NCBI GenBank assembly: GCA_033764445.1
Contig: JANRIZ010000041.1
Span: forward strand, 1-25,859
Direction of reading: 5' to 3'
DNA length: 25,859 bases
Source of the DNA: JANRIZ01 sp033764445
GTDB taxonomy: Bacteria; Verrucomicrobiota; Verrucomicrobiia; JAWXBN01
The notes below the pieces were generated by a model that did no database searches, had not been told where the DNA came from, and saw only the letters and a list, made by a program, of their open reading frames with translations. Below, in pieces: positions 17,453 through 24,775 of this stretch (positions are counted from its first letter, which is position 1; each line of letters begins with the position of its first letter). A program made the position numbers and the translations under genes.

Positions 17453-17701
17453 GGCAGCCCCGTTTGTAGGGGATGCCACCGACTTCATCAACTGCAAAGC
17501 TCCCCCGCGCATTTTGTGCCCCACCGCGCGCCCGCCCGGCTCCTGCGGCCTTTCCGCAGCCGGGAGGGCTGGCCACAGCCACTCCGTGGAGGACATTTCG
17601 GCCTCCTGACGATAAAAAGCCTTGATATCGCATTGTCCTGTGCAACATTTGCCGGGTTTGCTTTTTCAAGTCTGGATCAATCCCCAACAAGGAACGGTAC
17701 C
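17453..17701. promoter_or_regulatory. Divergent intergenic region, FGE-like lipoprotein / hpnR
   Basis: This 249-base spacer separates the minus-strand lipoprotein gene from hpnR. An AAGGAA ribosome site lies at the hpnR end. TTGATA near 17,620 could be a -35 box, but I see no convincing -10 partner. Confidence 0.3.
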
Positions 17702-19177
17702 ATGAAAGTATTCCTGGTTCATCCCAGCTCCCTCCTGTACTCCGAGGTTTATCTCCGCCTCGAACCACTCGGCATGGAATGTGTCGCCTCGGCGGTCCGC
17801 GAAAAGGGCCATGAGGTCCGTCTGATGGATCTTCAGATTTTCTCCCACAAGGACCTCGAACGCGCGCTGGCGGATTTCCGCCCGGATGCGGTGGGTTTTT
17901 CGGTCAATTACCTGGCCAATGTCCCGGAGGTCATCGATCTGTGCAAACGCATCCGGCAACTCCTGCCCAAAGCCTGGGTCTTTGTCGGCGGCCACAGCAT
18001 CTCCTTCATCGCCGAGGAGGTGCTGGGTCACGCGGAGGGGGCCATCGACTGTGTCGTGCAGGGCGAGGGGGAGGTCACTGTCCCCGAAATGCTCGCCCAC
18101 CTCCCGGCCGTCGACGGCCTGGCCGGTGTGGTCACCACCCAGGGGGCCGGGCCGCGTCCGACCAAACAGGCCGATCTCAACCATTTCCGCCCGGCCCGGG
18201 ACCTCACCCGCCGCCGCCACAAATACTTCATCGGGGAACTCGACCCCTGCGCCTCCATCGAATTTTCACGCGGGTGCCCCTGGGACTGCTCCTTTTGCAG
18301 TGCCTGGACCTTCTACGGACGCAGCTACCGCAAGGCGGACCCGGAAATCATCGCCGAGGAAATGGCCGGCATCCGGGAACCCAACCTCTTCATCGTCGAC
18401 GATGTGGCCTTCGTCCATCCCGAGGACGGCCACGCCATCGCCGACGCGATCGAAAAACGGCGCATCCGCAAACGCTACTACCTCGAAACCCGCTGCGATG
18501 TGCTCATCCGCAACGAGGATGCCTTCGCACGCTGGGCCAAAATGGGGCTCTCCTACATGTTTCTCGGGTTTGAATCCCTCGACGGGGAACAGCTGAAAAT
18601 GTTCCGCAAACGGGTCACCCCCAACGACAACTTCAAGGCCCTGGAAATCGCCCGCAAACTGGGCATCGACGTGGCCATCAACCTGATCACCGACCCCAGC
18701 TGGGATGAGAAAAAATTTGCCGAGGCCCGCGAATGGGCCCTGAATGTCCCCGAAATCGTGCATCTGACCGTCGCCACCCCCTACCCGGGCACCGAGCTCT
18801 TCCACAAGGACCCGCGCCTGCTGACCTCGACGGATTACCGCCTCTTTGACATCCAGCACGCGGTCCTGCCCACCAAGCTCCCGCTCGAGGAATTCTACCG
18901 CCAACTGGTCATGACCCAGTCGATCATCAACCAGAAATTCATGGGCTGGAAAACCGCCGTGGATGTGTCCCGCATCCTGGCCGGACAGCTCCTGCGCGGC
19001 CAGACCAACTTCCTGCAAATGCTCTTCAAGTTCAGCAAGGTCTACAACGCCCGGCGTTTCTACGAGGACCATTCCCGCCCCGCAAAGTACCACCTCCGCC
19101 AGGCCCACGAGTACCCCAAAAAACTCTCCCCCAACGACCTGATGATCCACAAACGCCCCGAATCCGCCGGCGTGTGA
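17702..19177 (+). CDS. hpnR: Hopanoid C-3 methylase, B12-binding radical SAM protein
   Basis: The 491-residue product adds a methyl group at C-3 of the hopanoid A ring using radical SAM chemistry and a cobalamin cofactor, at the membrane. Residues 1 to about 150 form a B12-binding-type Rossmann domain (MKVFLVHPSS start, PDAVGFSVNYLANVPEV, VFVGGHS, GEGE). The radical SAM core follows with CPWDCSFC (Cys192, 196, 199), which binds the 4Fe-4S cluster. Long stretches match HpnR as I recall it from methanotrophs: DPCASIEFSRGCPWDCSFC, SAWTFYGRSYRK, FIVDDVAF, KRYYLETR, and YRLFDIQHAVLPTKLPLE near the C-terminus. The start ATG has AAGGAA nine bases upstream. No squalene-hopene cyclase or other hpn gene is next to it, so the hopanoid pathway must be encoded elsewhere. 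A related B12 radical SAM methylase is the main alternative. Confidence 0.9.
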   Translation: MKVFLVHPSSLLYSEVYLRLEPLGMECVASAVREKGHEVRLMDLQIFSHKDLERALADFRPDAVGFSVNYLANVPEVIDLCKRIRQLLPKAWVFVGGHSISFIAEEVLGHAEGAIDCVVQGEGEVTVPEMLAHLPAVDGLAGVVTTQGAGPRPTKQADLNHFRPARDLTRRRHKYFIGELDPCASIEFSRGCPWDCSFCSAWTFYGRSYRKADPEIIAEEMAGIREPNLFIVDDVAFVHPEDGHAIADAIEKRRIRKRYYLETRCDVLIRNEDAFARWAKMGLSYMFLGFESLDGEQLKMFRKRVTPNDNFKALEIARKLGIDVAINLITDPSWDEKKFAEAREWALNVPEIVHLTVATPYPGTELFHKDPRLLTSTDYRLFDIQHAVLPTKLPLEEFYRQLVMTQSIINQKFMGWKTAVDVSRILAGQLLRGQTNFLQMLFKFSKVYNARRFYEDHSRPAKYHLRQAHEYPKKLSPNDLMIHKRPESAGV

Positions 19178-19235
19178 GTCCCGCGCGGACCGGTTCAAAA
19201 TCCCGGGTCCGGATGTCAGGGTCTTTGCCTCGTTG

Positions 19236-19271
19236 TTTTTTTTTGACGGTTGCCCCTTCCCGCACTACGAT
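19236..19271 (+). promoter_or_regulatory. Sigma-70-type promoter of the sugar-porter/porin operon
   Basis: A nine-T run (19,236-19,244) leads into TTGACG (19,243-19,248, 5 of 6 to consensus). An exact 17-base spacer and TACGAT (19,266-19,271, 4 of 6) follow. The predicted start of transcription near 19,278 is only about five bases before the ATG at 19,283, so the transcript would be almost leaderless. That agrees with the lack of a good ribosome site there. Confidence 0.55.
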
Positions 19272-19282
19272 ATGTGGGTCCC

Positions 19283-20692
19283 ATGGCTTCCTCCTCATCC
19301 GATCCAAAACCCAATGTCGGTTTTGTCCTCTCCATCGTCTGTGCGGCGGCCATGGGCGGTTTCCTCTTCGGCTTCGACACGGCCGTGATCAATGGCGCGG
19401 TCAAGGCCCTTCAAAACCACTTCCACCTGGGCGAAACCATGACGGGGCTGGCGGTCTCCCTGGCCCTGCTGGGGTCGGCGGCCGGGGCCCTGGCGGCGGG
19501 TCCGCTGGCGGACCGGTACGGCCGGATCCGCATCATGCTCGTCAGTGCCATTCTCTTCACCATCAGCGGCCTGGGTTCGGGTCTGCCCTTTACAATCTAC
19601 GATTTCATCTTCTGGCGGCTGGTCGGCGGGATCGCCGTGGGCGCGGCCAGTGTCCTGGCCCCCGCCTACATATCGGAGGTCGCCCCGGCCCATCTGCGCG
19701 GGCGTCTGGCCAGCCTGCAACAGATGGCCATTGTCATCGGCATTTCCGTGGCCCTGATCAGCAACTACTGGATTGCCTCCGTGGCGGGCTCGGCCGAGGG
19801 GCACGCATGGTGGGGGATCGAGGCCTGGCGCTGGATGTTCTGGATGGAAATCCCCCCGGCTCTCATCTACGGCATCTCGACTCTGTTCATCCCGGAATCC
19901 CCCCGCTATCTGGTGGCTGTCGGACGCCACGCGGAGGCCAAAACGATCCTGGCCCGCATTCTGGGCGCCCTGCACAAGGCCGAGGAAAAAGTGGCGGAAA
20001 TCGCGGCCACGATCACGACCGAACAGAAACCCCGGTTCTCGGATCTGCGCGGCCCGGCCGGGGGTCTGCTGGCCGTTGTCTGGATCGGCATCGGTCTTTC
20101 GGCCTTCCAGCAGTTCTGTGGCATCAATGTCATCTTTTACTACAGCAGTGTCCTCTGGCAGGCGGCGGGGTTCTCGGAACAGGACTCGCTGAAAATCACG
20201 ATGATCACCGGGCTGATCAACATCGCCACGACGATTCTGGCCATTCTGTTTGTGGACCGTTTTGGCCGACGTCCGCTCCTGCTCATCGGCAGTCTGGGGA
20301 TGACTTTCACCCTCGGGATCATGGCTCTGGTCTTTGGAATGGCTTCGCAAAATGCGGCGGGTCTGCCCCAGCTCGTGGGCGGGCAGGGCCAGCTCGCCCT
20401 GTGGGCGGCCAACGGGTTTGTCTTCTTTTTCGGTTTCTCCTGGGGACCGGTGGTCTGGGTGCTGCTCGGGGAGATGTTCCCCAACCGCATCCGCGCGGCG
20501 GGGCTTTCCCTGGCCACCTGTGTCCAATGGATCGCCAACTTTGCCATCAGCACCTCCTTTCCCCCGATGCAGGAATATCTGGGCCTGGGTCTTTCCTACG
20601 CCATTTACGCGGCCTTTTCCTTTGTCTCCTTCTTCTTTGTCTGGATCCTGGTCAGGGAAACCAAAGGCAAGGAACTCGAGGAAATGAAGTGA
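19283..20692 (+). CDS. Sugar porter family MFS transporter (sugar:proton symporter type)
   Basis: The 469-residue product is an inner-membrane sugar transporter of the major facilitator superfamily, with about 12 membrane segments. Family signatures are all visible: GGFLFGFDTAVINGAV in helix 1, GPLADRYGRIR (GxxxDRxGR loop 2-3), the PESPRYLV motif after helix 6, QQFCGINVIFYYSSVLW in helix 7, VDRFGRRPLL in loop 8-9, and RETKGKELEEMK at the C-terminus. The last normally reads PETKG, so the proline is replaced here. These fit XylE/GalP/GLUT-type carriers of pentoses or hexoses; the exact sugar cannot be read. I chose the ATG at 19,283 because an upstream TTG at 19,250 overlaps the predicted promoter. 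Its TGA overlaps the next gene's ATG by one base, so translational coupling is likely. Confidence 0.92.
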   Translation: MASSSSDPKPNVGFVLSIVCAAAMGGFLFGFDTAVINGAVKALQNHFHLGETMTGLAVSLALLGSAAGALAAGPLADRYGRIRIMLVSAILFTISGLGSGLPFTIYDFIFWRLVGGIAVGAASVLAPAYISEVAPAHLRGRLASLQQMAIVIGISVALISNYWIASVAGSAEGHAWWGIEAWRWMFWMEIPPALIYGISTLFIPESPRYLVAVGRHAEAKTILARILGALHKAEEKVAEIAATITTEQKPRFSDLRGPAGGLLAVVWIGIGLSAFQQFCGINVIFYYSSVLWQAAGFSEQDSLKITMITGLINIATTILAILFVDRFGRRPLLLIGSLGMTFTLGIMALVFGMASQNAAGLPQLVGGQGQLALWAANGFVFFFGFSWGPVVWVLLGEMFPNRIRAAGLSLATCVQWIANFAISTSFPPMQEYLGLGLSYAIYAAFSFVSFFFVWILVRETKGKELEEMK

Positions 20693-21993
20693 TGAAAACA
20701 AAACCCGTATTCCTGATCCTCTGCCTGGCCCTGTGCCTCCCGGCAACCGCACACGAAACCCCCGAAAAAACGCTGCGCGCCGGCCTCACTCATGTGGAGT
20801 CCCAAAATCCACCCCATCCGGCCACCGATTGGGACGCCACCACACTTTCGGGGAACTGGGACGGGGAACGGGACCGTCTGGAGGCCCACGGTTTTACCTG
20901 GACGCTCAATTCCACCAGCGACTTCCAGCCCAACGTCGTGGGGGGGCGCCGTCAGGTGCCGGCCTTCTTTCAACGCAACACGATGACGCTGACCTTTGAT
21001 TTCGACAAAACCACGCCGTGGAAAGGGGCCAGCATCTATTTGAGCGGGGTCTACCAGTTCGGCACCCTCACCTCCCAGAACGACATCGGCAATTTTATGG
21101 GCGTCAGCAGCATCGCGGGCTTCAACGGTCCCATGCTCAACCAATACGGGCTGATCCAATCCTTCCTCGACGAGAAGGTCGAACTCAAACTGGGCAAGAT
21201 TGCCATGCAGGACGAGTTTGCGCTCATGGACTACCACTATTTTTTCGTCAACAACACCTTCGGCAACCCGCAGATCATCGGCGGTCTTGCCGCCCCCTTC
21301 ACCCCCAATGGCCAGCAGGGGGTCCGTCTCCGGGTGGAGCTTCCGGAACACCTGTATTTCATGACCGGCGCCTACAACGGCAAACGCAATGTCTTTGCGA
21401 CCGACCCCAACGGGATCAATCCCTCCTTCAACGGGGACACGGTGCTGGGCTGGGAATTCGGTTACCAGGAGGCCGATGCGGCGGGAAGTGCGATTTCCAA
21501 AATGCATTACAAGGCGGGGGCCATCTACAATTTCGGCGATTTTAATCCCTACCTGGGCACCACCCAGGTCTCCGGCAACCACCTGATCTATGCCATGATG
21601 AGCCAGCAGGTGTGGCGGACCTCGCCGGATTCCGAAAAGTTCCGGGGTCTGGCGGTGGCGGCCTCGGTCCTCACGGCTCCGGATCAGATCAACCAGGTCG
21701 AATGGATGGGGGAACTCAACCTGCTGTATTTCGGCCTCTTCCCGGACCGTCCGGAGGACAGCACGGGAATCGGTTTTGCCACGGCGGCGTTTGGCAATGA
21801 CTTCAGCCGCGCCCAACAGACGGCGGGGGGCCTGGCGGCCACCGACGAAACGGTCCTCGAACTCAACCACATGTTCGTCCTCAGTCCCGGTCTGCGACTC
21901 CAGCCGAGTCTTCAGACGATCTTCCAACCGGCCGGGGCCGCCTCCCGCCACGACGTCCTGGTTCTGGGCCTGCGCGGCATCCTCGACTTTTAA
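20692..21993 (+). CDS. OprB-family carbohydrate-selective outer-membrane porin
   Basis: The 433-residue product has a Sec signal peptide (MKTKPVFLILCLALCLPATA, then HETPEK). OprB-type features follow: LSGNWDGERDRLEAHGFTW near the N-terminus, a FDKTTPWKGASIYLSGVYQFG strand pair, GLIQSFLDEKVELKLGKI, and many alternating beta-strands. The terminal residue is Phe (GILDF), the standard outer-membrane assembly signal. OprB porins let mono- and oligosaccharides cross the outer membrane. The gene starts inside the stop of the sugar porter (TGATG overlap), so the pair likely moves the same sugar across both membranes. The upstream in-frame extension is a shadow of the porter gene and was not used. Confidence 0.9.
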   Translation: MKTKPVFLILCLALCLPATAHETPEKTLRAGLTHVESQNPPHPATDWDATTLSGNWDGERDRLEAHGFTWTLNSTSDFQPNVVGGRRQVPAFFQRNTMTLTFDFDKTTPWKGASIYLSGVYQFGTLTSQNDIGNFMGVSSIAGFNGPMLNQYGLIQSFLDEKVELKLGKIAMQDEFALMDYHYFFVNNTFGNPQIIGGLAAPFTPNGQQGVRLRVELPEHLYFMTGAYNGKRNVFATDPNGINPSFNGDTVLGWEFGYQEADAAGSAISKMHYKAGAIYNFGDFNPYLGTTQVSGNHLIYAMMSQQVWRTSPDSEKFRGLAVAASVLTAPDQINQVEWMGELNLLYFGLFPDRPEDSTGIGFATAAFGNDFSRAQQTAGGLAATDETVLELNHMFVLSPGLRLQPSLQTIFQPAGAASRHDVLVLGLRGILDF

Positions 21994-22031
21994 GCCATCC
22001 GTGGCTCCGTTACCTGTCCCCCCCCCACTGC

Positions 22032-22503
22032 CCGGGGAGCGCACGCGCCCCCGCGTGCATCAGGAGGCGCCTCCGCCTCCGCTCCGCAAGGCCCAGCGGG
22101 CCGCCGCATTTTGGCCGCCCCGATCAATCCGGGGTAAACTTCAAGGCACAAAACTCACAAAATGGGGATTCTTTCTGAACCGCCCGGGGAGCGCACGCGC
22201 CCTCGCGTGCACCAGGAGGCGCCCCCGCCTCCGCTCCGCAAGGCCCAGCGGGCCGTTGCATTTTGGCCGCCCCGATCAATCCGGGGTAAACTTCAAGGCA
22301 CAAAACACACAAAAGGGTGGATTTTTTCAGAACCGCCCGGGGAGCGCACGCGCCCTCGCGTGCACCAGGAGGCGCCCCCGCCTCTGCTCTGCGAGGCCCA
22401 ACGGACCGCCGCATTTTGGCCACAAAAAGGTATTCTTTCAAAACTGTCCGGGGAGCGCACGCGCCCTCGCGTGCACCAGGAGGCGCCCCCGCCTCCGCTT
22501 CAT
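22032..22503. repeat. Four tandem hairpin-rich GC repeats (period about 152 bases)
   Basis: Copies begin with CCGGGGAGCGCACGCG at 22,032, 22,184, 22,337 and 22,448. The first two units are 152 and 153 bases long. The third lacks about 42 bases of its tail (the CCCCGATCAATCCGGGG and TAAACTTCAAGGCACAAAA part), and the fourth is cut after the second hairpin. In unit 2, GCACGCG pairs with CGCGTGC (22,193-22,210) and GGAGGCG with CGCCTCC (22,215-22,232), each around four bases. GGCCC-AGC-GGGCC and CCCCG…CGGGG add two more dyads in full units. Such units are typical of dispersed intergenic repeats rather than genes. Confidence 0.85.
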
Positions 22504-22646
22504 GTCCGAACGGCAAACCAAAGATGAAGCGGCACATTTGAAAAACGTCATCGATTTTAGTAATATCTCCCCTCCACCGCACCCCTTCCACCTGTTGGGG
22601 GAAACACCCTCAAAACCTCATTTTAGAGCCCATTTCACTCCTTATC

Positions 22647-22662
22647 TTGCACTAATAGCCTG
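22647..22662 (+). repeat. 16-base direct repeat, left copy
   Basis: TTGCACTAATAGCCTG is repeated exactly at 25,711-25,726, 3,064 bases away. The two copies bracket the AT-richer segment. The flanking bases differ (TATC…TCTC here, CGTA…ATAA at the right copy). Confidence 0.8.
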
Positions 22663-22971
22663 TCTCTTTTTTCTGCCCTCGAAGCTCACGAAGAACACGA
22701 AGGGGAAGCTGTAACCGCTGAAAAACTGAAATATCTGAAAACTATCCTGCAATCGGAAATTGGCAATTCCAAATCGGCAATACAATGGCTTCCCCGCCTC
22801 CGTTCCGGGATCAATCAGCAATTGACAATAGCTTCATCAACTCAATCCATAAAAGTGGAAAATGCCCTGAAATAAAAATTAACAGAAAAAATTCTTTATA
22901 TTTCGTTTAATATGTTGCAAGCGTTTACGAGTAGCATATGCTTTTCAAGTGTGACCAAGGAAGAAGAAATC

Positions 22972-23238
22972 ATGACGTTCCTTCACGAGCGGGTTTTTAA
23001 CCCCATTCTCGAATCTAAGGAAGCTGATGAGAGCCTAAAGCAAGGCACCCGTTTGACTATTGCTAGAATGAACCAACTCGATGCAGTGGGGATGCTTCGT
23101 TATTATTGGTCAGCGATTGTTGGCACCGAACGAAGCATCAACTTCGCAGCCAAACTCCGCGAGGCAGACTTCATACGCTTTGAGGAGGTCATTGACGAGT
23201 TTCGTAGCCGCTTTACAGACGTTTGGCTTCGCAAATAG
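22972..23238 (+). CDS. Small protein of unknown function (88 residues)
   Basis: This is the first gene of the AT-richer island. I do not recognise the family with certainty. The start at 22,972 is supported by a strong AAGGAAGAAGAA ribosome site ending four bases before the ATG; an earlier ATG at 22,912 lacks one. The product (MTFLHERVFNPILES…) looks all-helical and charged, with MLRYYWSAIVGTERS in the middle and FEEVIDEFRSRF near the end, and no signal or membrane segment, so it is probably cytoplasmic. Upstream DNA is very AT-rich (TATATT, TTTAATAT) and may hold the promoter. Confidence 0.7.
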   Translation: MTFLHERVFNPILESKEADESLKQGTRLTIARMNQLDAVGMLRYYWSAIVGTERSINFAAKLREADFIRFEEVIDEFRSRFTDVWLRK

Positions 23239-23313
23239 GAATCCAGATTACGATAAAACGCTCTCTTAGGCAGAATAAATAGGTTTGGGTAATTCAAATT
23301 GAAATATATTCAT

Positions 23314-23637
23314 ATGACAATAACCTTAAATGTCGGCGACACCATTTTTACTCCTTGCACAAACTCAACTGGCGAGATGTGGTTAGAAGAGAATGAAATT
23401 ATCGCTATTGGTGATGATTTTATCAATTTTACACACATAGCTACATTACGAAAGCGCGATAATAGACTAGACCGGAAAACTGTTACCAAGACTTTACATA
23501 AAGGCGGAAAGCTAGAACTAGACTATTACTCAAGGCCCTTCGATGTGATTATGAAAGAATACCGTGAAGAAAATGAATGGCTTGTAAAACAGATACAAAA
23601 TCTGAATAATAATGAATCAAGTCGAACTAGGCGTTAA
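23314..23637 (+). CDS. Small hypothetical protein (107 residues)
   Basis: I do not recognise this gene. The product starts MTITLNVGDTIF, has a beta-rich first half (LNVGDTIFTP, EIIAIGDDFINFTHIATL) and a basic, helical second half (KREDN-like charged runs, FDVIMKEYREENEWLVKQIQ), with an Asn/Ser/Arg tail. The VGD…P pattern is loosely like small beta-barrel domains, but that is not enough to name it. A TTG 15 bases upstream is an alternative start; neither has a good ribosome site. Low GC sets it apart from the GC-rich part of the window. The next gene begins 15 bases after its stop, so they may be co-transcribed. Confidence 0.6.
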   Translation: MTITLNVGDTIFTPCTNSTGEMWLEENEIIAIGDDFINFTHIATLRKRDNRLDRKTVTKTLHKGGKLELDYYSRPFDVIMKEYREENEWLVKQIQNLNNNESSRTRR

Positions 23638-23652
23638 AATACTTCTAGACAT

Positions 23653-23913
23653 ATGGATAAAAAAACACAATTCATCATGATGGTTCAGACAGCACTCATC
23701 ACGAAATATGTCTGTGATCCCGGTGACGGTTCAGCTTCCATTGCCCGACCGATGTGGTCCATCAATCACATGGATGACGCATTTAAAGTTGCTTCTTGTA
23801 TTCCGCCCGATGTCAACGCCAGAGAGGCTGCCGAGGCATTCATTCGTTGGGTATTTCACCAGCCATTTGAGCCAGACGATGAGGCAATTTTAGAAATAAT
23901 ATTACCCAAATGA
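23653..23913 (+). CDS. Small hypothetical protein (86 residues)
   Basis: I do not recognise this gene. The product starts MDKKTQFIMMVQTALIT, followed by a Gly/Ser-rich loop (CDPGDGSASIARPMW) and acidic helices (DVNAREAAEAFIRWVFHQPFEPDDEA). It has two cysteines and no signal peptide. It lies 15 bases after the previous small gene. The following 90 bases to the next ATG are non-coding and end in GTTAGGCGATAAC (from 23,980). Confidence 0.6.
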   Translation: MDKKTQFIMMVQTALITKYVCDPGDGSASIARPMWSINHMDDAFKVASCIPPDVNAREAAEAFIRWVFHQPFEPDDEAILEIILPK

Positions 23914-24003
23914 CTGTCTTTACCAGGCACTGTGACAAGCTCTCACCATTCAATCTTTCTTCACCATTTTCAACATTTTGTTAGGCGATAACATTTTTAT
24001 TCC

Positions 24004-24651
24004 ATGATTGTACATCAGGAAGTTACTGTACGGCACGCAACTGATGCTGATTCGAGGCCTCTCATTCAGTCCTTCGCCGACTTCTGTGCCGCCAGATCAG
24101 AACGCTACACTTACCTTCGAGAGCAGTCGGACGACTACCAACGCCACATATTAGCCGACGCTGTCATTCTCCACCGCCACGATAAGTTTCCTTTCCCGTC
24201 CATAGCACTTGCCAGTGGTGACGGTGTCACAATGCACATAACGAACATCGTTCCCCAAGCGGCCTCCGAAATCGACATCAGCACCTACAACAGCTTCGCT
24301 TCTGCTTTGGCCAGCGATCTCATATCATTTAGCCGCACTACAAAAGCACCTCTACGCATTCGATGCACCAGTGCGGAGTTCACGTTAGAAGACATTATCC
24401 CCGCCACAAAGACCCGCTCGTTGTTTGAGCGCTTTTTGGCTCATCACCCAACCAGCTATCACCCCACTGACGTTCGGCGGTTAGACGCTTTCACCTGTGC
24501 GGCATTTCGATATAGCCGCCGCGGCTTGGATTGCAACCGTCTTCAGCGTTATCTCGTCGAGGTTCTTCATTGGTCCTACGAAGACGCAGAATGGTGCTGT
24601 AACCGGATTACTGCCGGGCTTGAGGTTCTGGAGGTTGACCGTGATTTCTGA
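24004..24651 (+). CDS. Hypothetical protein (215 residues)
   Basis: I do not recognise this gene. The protein is soluble, with no signal or membrane segment. It has an acidic/aromatic N-terminal part (FADFCAARSERYTYLREQSDDYQ), a central part with a DGVTMHITNIVPQ segment, and a helical C-terminal part containing two neighbouring cysteines (YEDAEWCCNRITAGLEVLEV). No ribosome site precedes the ATG, which follows GTTAGGC by 17 bases. That spacing resembles the start of an integron gene cassette. Downstream is an attC-like hairpin. Confidence 0.65.
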   Translation: MIVHQEVTVRHATDADSRPLIQSFADFCAARSERYTYLREQSDDYQRHILADAVILHRHDKFPFPSIALASGDGVTMHITNIVPQAASEIDISTYNSFASALASDLISFSRTTKAPLRIRCTSAEFTLEDIIPATKTRSLFERFLAHHPTSYHPTDVRRLDAFTCAAFRYSRRGLDCNRLQRYLVEVLHWSYEDAEWCCNRITAGLEVLEVDRDF

Positions 24652-24675
24652 GCCCTCCACATCTCAACCAGAAGA

Positions 24676-24750
24676 ACCAAACCAAGTGCTCCAGCGAATC
24701 CTCCGACTCGCGCTGCTCGTCCTCAGATCGCTGGGCTTGGGTCGTTAGAC
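24676..24750 (+). other. attC-like imperfect hairpin between two orphan genes
   Basis: CCAAG (24,682-24,686) and CCAGCGA (24,691-24,697) can pair with TCGCTGG (24,728-24,734) and CTTGG (24,736-24,740), with unequal internal spacers. GTTAGAC (24,744-24,750) follows, fitting the GTTRRRY core of integron attC sites. The partner RYYYAAC core on the left is poor (ACCAAAC at 24,676), so this is a weak attC candidate or simply a structured intergenic element. Confidence 0.35.
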
Positions 24751-24775
24751 CGCAAATTAACCGATTTTTCATACT

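Larger units (their letters stand above)
21994..22971. other. Gene-free interval: repeat cluster followed by AT-rich junction
   Basis: No credible gene lies in this 978-base stretch. It holds four GC-rich tandem repeats (22,032 to about 22,503), then a compositional switch near 22,560. The first copy of a 16-base direct repeat (22,647-22,662) follows, then a short CACGAAGAACACGAAG-like motif near 22,690 and alternating CAATCGG/AATTGGC-type short repeats (about 22,750-22,830). Open frames over the repeats are artefacts of their composition. Confidence 0.6.

Noticed and set aside
19188..19218. GGTTCAAAATCCC with CGGACC/GGTCCG around it, resembling a tRNA T-arm
   Set aside because: No acceptor, D or anticodon arm is present nearby. 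The resemblance is short and probably chance or a weak hairpin after hpnR.
19174..20690. Plus-strand frame running through the sugar porter into the porin (939 codons in total)
   Set aside because: Only the part from 20,692 is the porin. The upstream part is an out-of-frame reading of the porter gene, and the porin's signal peptide fixes the start.
18266..22044. Long minus-strand frames opposite hpnR, the sugar porter and the porin
   Set aside because: They mirror well-identified plus-strand genes, have no ribosome sites, and their composition is typical of antisense shadows.
22032..22503. CRISPR array
   Set aside because: The repeat units are about 150 bases, are adjacent with no unique spacers of constant length, and no cas genes are present.
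22124..22714. Open frames (74-312 codons) over the tandem repeats
   Set aside because: They simply translate the GC-rich repeat in several frames on both strands; no start signal or protein family is evident.
23238..23314. attC site between the first two island genes (CTTAGGC, GTTTGGG)
   Set aside because: Neither sequence fits GTTRRRY and no pairing hairpin is visible.
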